Positions 1 to 5,981 of a stretch of DNA of 5,981 bases are shown here, one piece after another (within the stretch, counting starts at the first letter, position 1; every line of letters starts with the position of its first letter). The notes beneath the pieces are model-generated. The model had not been told where the DNA came from. It saw only the letters and a program-made list of their open reading frames with translations, and made no database searches. The DNA is from an uncultured Porphyromonas sp. (lineage in GTDB: Bacteria; Bacteroidota; Bacteroidia; Bacteroidales; Porphyromonadaceae). The stretch lies in assembly GCA_902465775.1 (NCBI GenBank), contig CABQOJ010000080.1, positions 1 through 5,981 of the forward strand, in the 5' to 3' direction. Made by a program: the position numbers and the translations under genes.

Positions 1-6
1 TATAAG

Positions 7-2787
7 CTAGTGACACAAAAGCTTGAAGATGTGCATGACGCCTTGCATATCAACGACCTTAGCTATATATAGTCCAGGAGTTAGCTCCTCTGTAGGCACT
101 ACTCTGCCCTGTGCATCATAGAGCGCTACACTCTGCGTCTCTCCAGACACAACCAGTGCTCGATGAACAATTGCGCAGGTTATATCAGAAGCTACAGAGT
201 TCGGTTGAGGCGATACGGCATTGATCTTCTGAACCTCGACAGTGCTTGCTGTACTGTTGAGCACCATATTGTTGAGCTTTTCCTTCGGGCTGTTTTTGTG
301 AATGAAGGCCACGACCTTACACTTATCAGGATTCATACCTTGAAATGTAACATCAGGAGAGTCATACTGATAGCTCATGTCATCAGCAACAGTTAGGGGC
401 TCGCCTTGAGGTGATGTAATAAAAGCTCGAACTGTCGGTGCATGGACAAAGCCCTCCTGCTCAACGATCTCCTGTCGGAAGGGGTCAAATATAGTTTGCG
501 TGCCAACCAAATCCTCCTCAATGAGTAGTAATGTGATACTTAGATTGCTGACATCCGATAGGTCTCTTGAGATAACTCCTGAGACGCTAAAGCGTGTAGC
601 TTGAGGAGTCTCAGACATGCTCTGTATGATACTAAGCTCTGCAAAGCCAGGAGCGTCAATAGCGTCTTGTATCAGCATCTTGGCTAGGCTGTTATTGTCT
701 AGAATGGGCAAGAATGGAGATCCCTTATAGAGATAAAGAGCATAGTTTGTCATGATATCCCTATCTACCATAATCGAAGGAATTACAGTCTCCTGATCCG
801 AAGTATAACCAGGCTCTCCACCTGTGATAGCGAACCTGCCGACAGCATCATTAAAGACGACCTCGGGCAGCTCATACGCATCAGGACGATCTCCTACCCC
901 TAGATGGTAGTCCATACGAACTATGTTGTGTCCAGTCCAGTTCCTGCTAGCTAGCAGAGAGGTGAGATTCTTCTCAGCATTTGCTGCAAATGGATCTCCC
1001 TCTGACATAAGCGTCTCAACAAGGGGTGTCCTTGGGAAGACTTTATCCTTGTGATAACCTTGGGTTAGCTGCGACCAAGAGGCATTGGATATATGACCAT
1101 CGACACCATTGACTGACGCCAGCTGAAGCGAGAGTGTGTGTCGCTCCGTATCTCGGTATGGGATGGACATCCGGAGATGATCTCCGTCTACCATCTGTTG
1201 CTGATATGGCTCTAAGCTGACAGGTAGCTGTATGGTCGTTTCAGGGCCTCGATCAAAGAAATACTTGACTGTAACTTGATCGATCTTGTTAAGTCCCTTG
1301 TTGGCGAGCAAAATAGGAAATTCGCACTCTCCTTGTGCACTAATAGGAGCGTAGAAAGGAGGATAAAATCCAACCACAGCGACTCTATTCTCAAAGTGTG
1401 CTGGGTCATCTCCTTGTAGTAAGACCTGTACGGGAGCTGCTGGAAGATCTTTAGAAGAGTTGATCCAAGTAGTTTCGTAGAATGGTGCTGATGGGTCAGG
1501 AGCTTCTTGTCTGTCTTGTATCATCTCCCACAGATGGTTGACGTTGAAGACGGATCGATCTCCAGCTAGGACTACATCACTCTTATTCTCAGTACGTATG
1601 AAGTAGGCTGCTAGCAGAGAGTCCTGGGGAACCTCTACCTCCTTGTCAAAAAATATCTCATTCCACCCAGCCCTTAAGTCTACCAGCTTTTCTAAAAGAT
1701 TTCCCTTGGAGTGATCTAAACCTGAGCGGATGAATACCTTAGATCCTAAATAGTCTTGATGAAGATATACTCTCACACCCACTATCTTATCTCCAGCGAA
1801 TGGCTCTAGCTCTTGCTTTGTAAACAAAGGACCTGCTGCATACCACAACTTACCACCAGCCTTCTCACTACCACGAGCAGACGGTGTACCATAGCTATAA
1901 CCAAAACGATACAACTCGCTTGGGGTGGACTGAAGTTCTATGGGAAGTGTAGTGAATAGCACCTCTGGAAAGGCTGGCGTGCTATACTTGCAGTAGATAG
2001 GCGTGGCTGGTTGCTCTGAGAAGGTAAATAAGCCATCCTTCTCTTGATACTTAGAGTGGTCTATTTCATTACCATCGGCATCATACCATGTGAATGTTGT
2101 TTGTTGAGGCTCGGCTGTTACTCCCCGCCTATTATTGTAACTAGTCAGATCTACCTTGAGCCCCCGTATCAGACTGGACTCAATAGCGTGTGGTCGCTGT
2201 GCACCAAAGAGGTAGTCCTCTTTACTCATACCCGAGTATAGATCAGGTAGATCTGCTATGCCGAGAGCATTACCACTACAATCCAAAGTGGATAGACCTT
2301 TTGGGAGCCGAAGTGATGTCAAGCCGTTAGAGGAGCATGTTAGCTTCTTTAGAGCGGGGCATGCTGAGAGATCTAGAGCGGTCAGATTACTTTCGGATGT
2401 AATAGAGAGCTCCTTTAGATCTGAAGCCTGTGTTAGATCTACAGACTTGAGCTTCTGACCATTCACCTTTAGGTATGAGATCTGCCCTAGAATGGTCACG
2501 GTGTGCTCATTTTTACCATCTTGAAAGTGGCGACGCTGCTTAGACGGACCATTTTCGGGAGACGTAGTCTCTACTTTTGTCGTATCCACTCTGCCATCTC
2601 CCCAGTCTATGATGACGTCTTGTGGAGAGGTAACGCAAATCTCGACGTTAAACTTTTTCTTATTGCTATGCCCGCTAGTTCGCTTCGTTGTAGTTAGCTT
2701 GATGGTTTTTTGAGCCATCGTCGGAGCAAAGGGACAAAGACTTATCAAGCATGCAAGACAAGTCGTAAGGAGAAGTCTATAGTTCAT
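7..2787 (-). CDS. Secreted LRR / Omp28-like multidomain surface protein with T9SS sorting domain
   Basis: A 926-aa protein predicted to be exported by Sec and then T9SS to the cell surface; no enzymatic role is visible. I chose the ATG at 2785-2787 because it puts a signal peptide at the N terminus (MNYR, hydrophobic core, likely cleavage at TMA/Q, residues 25/26). An in-frame ATG at 2830-2832 would add 15 residues before the signal. Domains in order: beta header with a PKD-like IDWGDG motif (60-65); short LRR block (about 103-180) with units such as LTALDLSACPALKKLTCSSN; a linker; a beta-rich adhesin-like region (about 292-480) starting at ELYRFGYSYG; a second beta-rich stretch (about 485-575); an Omp28-like thioredoxin-fold region (about 583-850) with PLVETL, VRMDYH, PSIMVDR and HAPTVRAFIT; and a T9SS type A-like sorting domain (about 855-926) with ALYDAQGRVV and LTPGLYIAKV. 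The expected CxxC of the thioredoxin-like part is missing, and the usual YPNP motif is degenerate (VSPQPN). It lies 48 bp downstream of the other LRR gene and is probably co-transcribed with it. Family assignments are by eye; surface export is the firmest claim. Confidence 0.9.
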   Translation of the reverse strand: MNYRLLLTTCLACLISLCPFAPTMAQKTIKLTTTKRTSGHSNKKKFNVEICVTSPQDVIIDWGDGRVDTTKVETTSPENGPSKQRRHFQDGKNEHTVTILGQISYLKVNGQKLKSVDLTQASDLKELSITSESNLTALDLSACPALKKLTCSSNGLTSLRLPKGLSTLDCSGNALGIADLPDLYSGMSKEDYLFGAQRPHAIESSLIRGLKVDLTSYNNRRGVTAEPQQTTFTWYDADGNEIDHSKYQEKDGLFTFSEQPATPIYCKYSTPAFPEVLFTTLPIELQSTPSELYRFGYSYGTPSARGSEKAGGKLWYAAGPLFTKQELEPFAGDKIVGVRVYLHQDYLGSKVFIRSGLDHSKGNLLEKLVDLRAGWNEIFFDKEVEVPQDSLLAAYFIRTENKSDVVLAGDRSVFNVNHLWEMIQDRQEAPDPSAPFYETTWINSSKDLPAAPVQVLLQGDDPAHFENRVAVVGFYPPFYAPISAQGECEFPILLANKGLNKIDQVTVKYFFDRGPETTIQLPVSLEPYQQQMVDGDHLRMSIPYRDTERHTLSLQLASVNGVDGHISNASWSQLTQGYHKDKVFPRTPLVETLMSEGDPFAANAEKNLTSLLASRNWTGHNIVRMDYHLGVGDRPDAYELPEVVFNDAVGRFAITGGEPGYTSDQETVIPSIMVDRDIMTNYALYLYKGSPFLPILDNNSLAKMLIQDAIDAPGFAELSIIQSMSETPQATRFSVSGVISRDLSDVSNLSITLLLIEEDLVGTQTIFDPFRQEIVEQEGFVHAPTVRAFITSPQGEPLTVADDMSYQYDSPDVTFQGMNPDKCKVVAFIHKNSPKEKLNNMVLNSTASTVEVQKINAVSPQPNSVASDITCAIVHRALVVSGETQSVALYDAQGRVVPTEELTPGLYIAKVVDMQGVMHIFKLLCH

Positions 2788-2828
2788 ATACAATGTTTGT
2801 TTAGTTGACTGTGCTACTATAAGATCGG

Positions 2829-2846
2829 TCACACACTAATGTGTGA
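2829..2846 (-). repeat. Small inverted repeat over the stop codon of the upstream LRR gene
   Basis: TCACAC at 2829-2834 and GTGTGA at 2841-2846 are exact inverted copies around the TAG stop of the upstream LRR gene. The transcript could fold a 6-bp stem with a 6-nt loop, or a 5-bp CACAC/GTGTG stem with a 4-nt loop. No U-tract follows on the minus strand, so it does not read as an intrinsic terminator. It may be chance, or may mildly affect translation or mRNA stability between the two genes. Confidence 0.3.
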
Positions 2847-5421
2847 TCACGATGGGGTAAGTATGCTGTGCAATCTGCAAGCAGTAGACTCCATCAGGGA
2901 TATTCGTAAGATCTAGGCGTATGGATCTATCGCCATCAGAGACGATGCTTAGAAGCTGGTCTCCTTCTAGTGTATAGAGATTTATGACATCCAGGGTTGT
3001 AGTGCCTGTGATGTATAGATAGTCAGCAGTAGGATTGGGATAAATGTGGTGACGATCCTCTTGTATTGACTCTATAGCGGTGTAGTCTTTCATTGCATTT
3101 GGATCTCCATTGAGGTCTTTGACAGACCAGTGCTTATCAATAGCTAGCTGCACATCTTCTACTTCAGCTCGATTAGCTTCGGTCGGATAGGTGGAATCAA
3201 TAAGAATGAGGAGGCCTGGAGACTGTGCTGATCGACTAGGCAGTTGCCTCATCGTTGCCGTCATCTGAGAGCCCATGATTTGATTACCATAGCAGTTGAC
3301 GTAAGTAAGCTTGCTATTGGCGGAGAGATCAAGGGTAGAAAGGCGATTCATCTCGCAGCTGAGCGTCTTTAATTCACTAGATGCAGATAGATCGATCGTC
3401 TCAAGACTATTGAGCATACAGTTGAGAAGGCTCAAATGAGGAAGGTGAGATACATCTAAAGAAGTTAGTTGGGCATATGGGATGACTAGCTCTGATATAT
3501 CGGCATAGACTCGAACTGTGTCGGCAGTCATACGGATCATCATCTGCCCATTTTTCCATGCGGTAACTTCAGCACCTACCACTGGTGGAGCCTCTGTAAG
3601 GGGACCTGAAGCAGATATTTTAAATGTCGCCACCCCTTGCTCTGCTCTAGTAAATGAAAAGTACTCAGCAGGTAAGGGTGCCTCACCCTTTTCAAAAATA
3701 GCCTCTACGGTCACATTCCCCAAGACCTCCACTTGTCTTGACTTAGTGATATCAACACCTCCTGCGGTTAGAGAGCTTAACTTATAGCCCTTGTCGGGCG
3801 TCACTATTAGATCTACTATGGAGCCATATAAGACACTTTCTAGATTGGAGACCCCTTGGACCGTAATCGTCCCATGCTCTGAAGGGGTAATCGTAATGGA
3901 GTAGTAAGTGGGGTCCTCGCCTTCATAGCTTTTTCCCATTCCCCAGTAGCCTCCATTAATATAATCCTTGACGGTCCATCCTTTAGCTTTTAGATTAGCG
4001 ATATCGCTCTTGAGGAAGGTGTTGCCATCTTTTAGCCCCTCTGGCAGTTCTGAATCAAATAGAAATATAATCGGCCCGTCAGATCCTCCGTCTCTCAGCG
4101 TAGCGACGAAGTCAGAAGCGCCTGATGCTCGTAGTAGGTTATTCCAACAGTCTACACGTATCAAGCTCGTACAGCCAGTTAAATTGATAGACTTGAGCTG
4201 GTTATTTTGACACCTTAGAGTCTTAAGGGCTGTAGCACCAGAAAGATCTAGAGTGTGGAGGAGATTACCTTCACACGTAAACTCTGTTAGAGTCTCCAGG
4301 CGTTGTGGTAGTATTGCGGTTAGCTCATTCTTTGAGCAGTCCATCTTAGCCAAAGCTCCTCGTATGACAATTGTTTGATCTGTCAACGTGTAGGTTTGCT
4401 TCCCGTCATATGGACCAGCCTCAGCGACGCCCTCTATTACTAAATCCTTATCTCCACTCTTGGTAAGATCCAGCACGATGGTTGCTCCTTTAGTCCGTTG
4501 CGTTTGAAGCGTCAAGGCTATCTCTGCTTTTTCTGGTACATAGTCAAAACCTTTGTAGGGTGTACCTATCTGACCATTTATCTCAGCGCCTCCAAAGTGG
4601 TCATAGACAGCCCAGCCTCGTTCGTGAGCTTTGTCCACATCGGCCATAAGACACATGTTTTGCTCTGAGGTATCCTTTGTATCTACAATGTATAGCATCG
4701 GGACGCTAGCACTACCCTGTGGTAGGCTCTCCATGAATGCCGTCATAGCTTTCCCTTGTATTTGATTTCCAAAGAGCTTTATACCCCAGAGAGCTTTGTT
4801 GTTCTCAATTGAGAGCTGTGTCAATTGATTTTTCTGACAGTACAAGTCTTGTAGCTTCGGGCAGAGTGCTATATCAAGCTTAGTCAACTTATTACTGCCA
4901 CATTCTAGTCGCTGCAAGAGAGGAGTGGAAGGTAAAGCGATCTGCGTCAACTGATTCTGCTGTAAGTATAAGAATTCCAACTTATTCTCTTCAAGAAAAG
5001 CAACTTTGGAGAGATTATTATTAGACGCATCTAATCTAGCCAAGATAGGACACGCAGTTAGATCTAGCGAAGATATCTTATTGTCTTTGCAGTTCAAGAC
5101 TATCAATTTGGGGGCTGATACAAGTTCTATGGCAGTAATCTGATCGCCATAGCACTCTAGCTGAGAAATGCTACCCGTCAGGATAATGGGAGCATCGTCA
5201 GTCTCCTTGATATACTCACCAAAGAAGTCTCCCTTACGGGCCCCTTCAATGGTTACCTCATCTATCGTAGCTGTTTGCAGACGAATGGTTGTCCCTGCTT
5301 TTGCTTCAGAATGAAGGACAATACGAGTGTCTGTCTGAGCTATAGAGTGAAGGCTACCCGTCAGTAGGAGTAAGAGTCCGAGCAGTAAAGAGGTGTGGAT
5401 AACGTGTGTTTGTTGTGACAT
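2836..5421 (-). CDS. Secreted InlJ-type leucine-rich-repeat protein with T9SS type A sorting domain
   Basis: An 861-aa predicted surface protein, probably an adhesin or protein-binding protein; the ligand is unknown. Residues 1-28 form a signal peptide (SLLLGLLLLLTGSL core, cleavage at SIA/Q); its n-region has histidines but no Lys or Arg. The body has three related modules, each made of a beta header (from about 33, 300 and 587), 20-22-residue LRRs (about 86-222, 355-430 and 643-715) and a conserved cap (about 218-278, 427-491 and 711-771). LRR units such as ISSLDLTACPILARLDASNN often carry Cys where InlJ-type 'cysteine ladder' repeats do. The caps share the pattern MTA-x-M-(3)-LP...DxxxA..xxWxVxD. 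Residues about 506-578 (YSITITPSEHGTITV ... VTVEAIFEKGE) resemble the divergent InlB B-repeat (Flg_new_2) family. Residues about 790-861 form a canonical T9SS type A domain with IYPNPTADYLYI, INLYTLEGDQLLSI and IPDGVYCLQI. The ATG at 5419-5421 has no Shine-Dalgarno, only an A-rich upstream stretch as is usual in Bacteroidota. It is the first gene of the likely operon. The architecture recalls P. gingivalis internalin-like proteins, but orthology is not claimed. Confidence 0.93.
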   Translation of the reverse strand: MSQQTHVIHTSLLLGLLLLLTGSLHSIAQTDTRIVLHSEAKAGTTIRLQTATIDEVTIEGARKGDFFGEYIKETDDAPIILTGSISQLECYGDQITAIELVSAPKLIVLNCKDNKISSLDLTACPILARLDASNNNLSKVAFLEENKLEFLYLQQNQLTQIALPSTPLLQRLECGSNKLTKLDIALCPKLQDLYCQKNQLTQLSIENNKALWGIKLFGNQIQGKAMTAFMESLPQGSASVPMLYIVDTKDTSEQNMCLMADVDKAHERGWAVYDHFGGAEINGQIGTPYKGFDYVPEKAEIALTLQTQRTKGATIVLDLTKSGDKDLVIEGVAEAGPYDGKQTYTLTDQTIVIRGALAKMDCSKNELTAILPQRLETLTEFTCEGNLLHTLDLSGATALKTLRCQNNQLKSINLTGCTSLIRVDCWNNLLRASGASDFVATLRDGGSDGPIIFLFDSELPEGLKDGNTFLKSDIANLKAKGWTVKDYINGGYWGMGKSYEGEDPTYYSITITPSEHGTITVQGVSNLESVLYGSIVDLIVTPDKGYKLSSLTAGGVDITKSRQVEVLGNVTVEAIFEKGEAPLPAEYFSFTRAEQGVATFKISASGPLTEAPPVVGAEVTAWKNGQMMIRMTADTVRVYADISELVIPYAQLTSLDVSHLPHLSLLNCMLNSLETIDLSASSELKTLSCEMNRLSTLDLSANSKLTYVNCYGNQIMGSQMTATMRQLPSRSAQSPGLLILIDSTYPTEANRAEVEDVQLAIDKHWSVKDLNGDPNAMKDYTAIESIQEDRHHIYPNPTADYLYITGTTTLDVINLYTLEGDQLLSIVSDGDRSIRLDLTNIPDGVYCLQIAQHTYPIVITH

Positions 5422-5466
5422 GAGTTTTCACATTAAAGTTGAACTGGTTTTAGCGCCTAAGCCCTA

Positions 5467-5491
5467 CATGAGGAGATAAACCTAACTCATG
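5467..5491 (-). repeat. Leader inverted repeat, CATGAG/CTCATG
   Basis: CATGAG at 5467-5472 and CTCATG at 5486-5491 are perfect inverted copies with a 13-nt spacer, 46 bases or more upstream of the start codon. In the minus-strand transcript they could form a 6-bp stem. No U-run follows. The function is unknown and chance is possible. Confidence 0.3.
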
Positions 5492-5553
5492 ACAAGCTGT
5501 AAATCTCAAGAGAGAGTCTATCACCCACAACAGACTAGATCTTTGTGACGAAG

Positions 5554-5568
5554 ACTTTTTTCAAAAGT
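5554..5568 (-). repeat. Leader AT-rich hairpin, ACTTTT/AAAAGT
   Basis: ACTTTT (5554-5559) and AAAAGT (5563-5568) flank a 3-nt centre, giving a perfect but weak 6-bp stem. The 10-mer TTTTCAAAAG inside it (5558-5567) occurs again at 5731-5740, next to the operon promoter. The stem is too AT-rich to be a convincing terminator. Confidence 0.25.
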
Positions 5569-5631
5569 GCGCAACGCTATACCACTCACCCTCAAACGAA
5601 TCCATATAGCAACACAACAGCCTAAATTGAG

Positions 5632-5650
5632 TAGCCTTATAGTAAGACTA
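5632..5650 (-). repeat. Leader hairpin of 8 bp with a 3-nt loop
   Basis: TAGCCTTA (5632-5639) and TAAGACTA (5643-5650) are inverted copies with one mismatch. In the minus-strand RNA that mismatch becomes a G-U wobble, so a full 8-bp stem with a 3-nt loop can form only in the operon transcript. It is the best local hairpin found in the leader. No poly-U follows, so it is more likely a leader structure than a terminator. Confidence 0.35.
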
Positions 5651-5730
5651 GCTATGTTGTCTCTTTTGTTATCCCATAGAGATGTGAGACACTCCTCCAG
5701 TCTATAGAGTAGTGATATAATACTTACGCC

Positions 5731-5760
5731 TTTTCAAAAGCAAATATACACATATGTTTC
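5731..5760 (+). promoter_or_regulatory. Possible divergent plus-strand promoter
   Basis: On the plus strand TATGTTTC (5753-5760) matches the -7 consensus TAnnTTTG except for its last base, with TTTT (5731-5734) 18 bases upstream as a weak -33 box. It would start transcription near 5766, about 87 bases before the open frame at 5853. It overlaps the minus-strand promoter, with each -7 box lying inside or beside the other's spacer. It is weaker than the minus-strand promoter and is proposed mainly because a plus-strand frame follows. Confidence 0.3.
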
Positions 5761-5772
5761 ATTACAAGCAAC
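5741..5772 (-). promoter_or_regulatory. Bacteroidota-type promoter for the LRR operon
   Basis: Read on the minus strand, TATATTTG (5748-5741) is a full match to the Bacteroidota -7 box TAnnTTTG. GTTG (5772-5769), 20 bases upstream, is a three-of-four match to the -33 box TTTG. This spacing is within the usual range. Transcription would start near 5734 and run toward the LRR gene at 5421. It is the only TAnnTTTG match I found on this strand upstream of that gene. The call rests on motif and spacing alone. Confidence 0.6.
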
Positions 5773-5795
5773 ACCTGTGGACTTTAAAAAGAAAA

Positions 5796-5843
5796 ATGCC
5801 TTCCACCGCTATTGGAGCTGATGAATTACAACCGATCTCCTAG
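5796..5843 (+). CDS. Possible 15-codon upstream ORF
   Basis: ATG at 5796-5798 opens a 15-residue frame (MPSTAIGADELQPIS) ending in TAG at 5841-5843. It is preceded by an A-rich tract (TTTAAAAAGAAAA), the kind of start context common in Bacteroidota. The same frame could also start at 5754 (29 residues), but that start would lie upstream of the proposed plus-strand transcription start. Its stop is nine bases before the ATG of the next frame and in phase with it. It could be a short regulatory or leader peptide, the remnant of a gene broken by the TAG, or chance. I do not recognise the peptide. Confidence 0.2.
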   Translation: MPSTAIGADELQPIS

Positions 5844-5852
5844 AAGGTCCAG

Positions 5853-5981
5853 ATGACGATAACCGAGGAAATTCCAACTAGCTCCGTAGAAAATGAAAAT
5901 TCCCCACGGAGGCGAGAGAAATCTCTTCGGAAGAATGAGATGAAACTTCGGAAGAATGAAATCGAAGTTCGGAAGAGTTTT
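5853..5981 (+). CDS. Possible 5' end of a low-complexity repeat protein, cut by the window edge
   Basis: From ATG 5853-5855 the plus strand stays open for 43 codons up to the last base. The peptide begins MTITEEIPTSSVENENSPRR and passes into charged 7-residue repeats (LRKNEMK, LRKNEIE, VRKSF) made by a 21-bp tandem repeat. AGAAGG (5842-5847) lies five bases before the ATG and resembles a Shine-Dalgarno site. A divergent promoter may lie about 90 bases upstream. Against it: no signal peptide or known domain is visible, the frame is short, and repeats with a period divisible by three stay open in several frames, including two on the minus strand. It may therefore be a non-coding repeat element. 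I do not recognise a family. Confidence 0.35.
   Translation, partial: MTITEEIPTSSVENENSPRRREKSLRKNEMKLRKNEIEVRKSF
5882..5911. repeat. Inverted repeat CTCCGT/ACGGAG beside the tandem repeats
   Basis: CTCCGT (5882-5887) and ACGGAG (5906-5911) are exact inverted copies around an 18-nt spacer, just before the 21-bp tandem repeats. It could be a terminal or internal hairpin of a repeat element, or chance. No run of T follows on either side, so it is not a convincing terminator. Confidence 0.3.
5925..5981. repeat. 21-bp tandem direct repeats, continuing past the window
   Basis: Two full units (5925-5945 and 5946-5966) and a partial third (5967-5981) share the core TTCGGAAGA. Units 1 and 2 agree at 18 of 21 positions, differing at GAGATG against GAAATC. 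Unit 3 starts GTTCGGAAGAG and then diverges to TTTT. Each unit contains CTTCGGAAG or GTTCGGAAG, which is nearly self-complementary. The 21-bp period equals seven codons, so the array could encode a heptad-like protein repeat or be a satellite or MITE-type element. Porphyromonas genomes are known to carry tandem-repeat MITEs of about 23 bp (BrickBuilt); kinship with those is untested. Confidence 0.75.

Larger units (their letters stand above)
5422..5734 (-). other. Probable long 5' leader of the LRR operon
   Basis: About 310 bases without a substantial ORF separate the predicted transcription start (about 5734) from the ATG at 5421. I see no riboswitch, tRNA or other RNA family that I recognise. 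It holds three small inverted repeats (5467-5491, 5554-5568 and 5632-5650). The only noticeable upstream frame is a 14-codon one at 5561-5605 (minus strand, MDSFEGEWYSVAHF), which has no sign of being real. If the promoter call is right, this is a long leader for a surface-protein operon and could carry post-transcriptional control. An undetected promoter nearer the gene is the alternative. Confidence 0.45.

Noticed and set aside
1212..1409. Minus-strand 65-codon ORF
   Set aside because: It is in another frame of the same strand inside the downstream LRR gene, and shows no motif or start signal.
2710..2787. Lipoprotein signal for the downstream gene (cysteines in the hydrophobic segment, CLAC)
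   Set aside because: The residues before the cysteine do not fit a lipobox well, and a type I site (TMA/Q) plus a T9SS sorting domain fits better.
2829..2850. Intrinsic terminator between the two genes
   Set aside because: The hairpin is short and no U-tract follows on the minus strand, so read-through into the downstream gene is more likely.
163..4210. Plus-strand ORFs of 64-89 codons inside the two long genes (for example 163-396, 2258-2458, 3518-3787 and 3968-4210)
   Set aside because: They lie wholly antisense to well-supported genes with signal peptides and domains, have no recognisable motifs, and are what long ORFs on the other strand produce by chance.
2150..5100. Many copies of AGATCT/TAGATC within both genes
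   Set aside because: Most encode Asp-Leu in LDL-type LRR units in the same codon usage, so protein repetition explains them; they are not regulatory or uptake sites.
5561..5605. 14-codon minus-strand upstream ORF in the leader
   Set aside because: It is very short, has no A-rich or Shine-Dalgarno context that stands out, and is expected by chance in 300 bases.
5422..5981. tRNA, rRNA, CRISPR array, insertion sequence or transposase remnant
   Set aside because: No cloverleaf, spaced CRISPR-like repeats, transposase motif or clear terminal inverted repeats were seen; the tandem units at the edge have no spacers.

Overview
The window looks like a piece of a Bacteroidota chromosome, most likely Porphyromonas or a close relative. 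The evidence is two long genes for secreted leucine-rich-repeat (LRR) proteins with type IX secretion (T9SS) C-terminal sorting domains, no Shine-Dalgarno sequence in front of either, and a good match to the Bacteroidota-type promoter (TTTG-like box, about 20 bp, TAnnTTTG) upstream. The genus is inferred from protein architecture; no marker gene is present.

Layout: positions 7-2787 and 2836-5421 hold two large genes, both on the minus strand, so transcription runs from right to left. The first-transcribed gene (2836-5421, 861 aa) has a signal peptide, three copies of a 'beta header + LRR + conserved cap' module, a divergent InlB B-repeat-like domain between modules 2 and 3, and a canonical T9SS type A sorting domain. 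The second (7-2787, 926 aa) has a signal peptide, an IDWGDG-containing header, a short LRR block, a beta-rich adhesin-like middle part, a thioredoxin-fold region that resembles Omp28-family proteins but lacks the CxxC pair, and a divergent sorting domain. The gap between them is 48 bp with no visible promoter or terminator, so they are probably one operon. Both products should cross the inner membrane by Sec, cross the outer membrane by T9SS, and be displayed on the surface or released. There they may act as adhesins or protein-binding proteins.

Positions 5422-5981 contain no long ORF. They hold a long probable 5' leader with small hairpins (5422 to about 5734), a promoter for the operon at 5741-5772, and an overlapping possible plus-strand promoter. 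Beyond these is a plus-strand reading frame from 5853 that is still open at the right edge. It runs into 21-bp tandem repeats (7 residues per unit, LRKNE-like). This right edge is the least explained part of the window: it could be the start of a low-complexity repeat protein or a non-coding repeat element.
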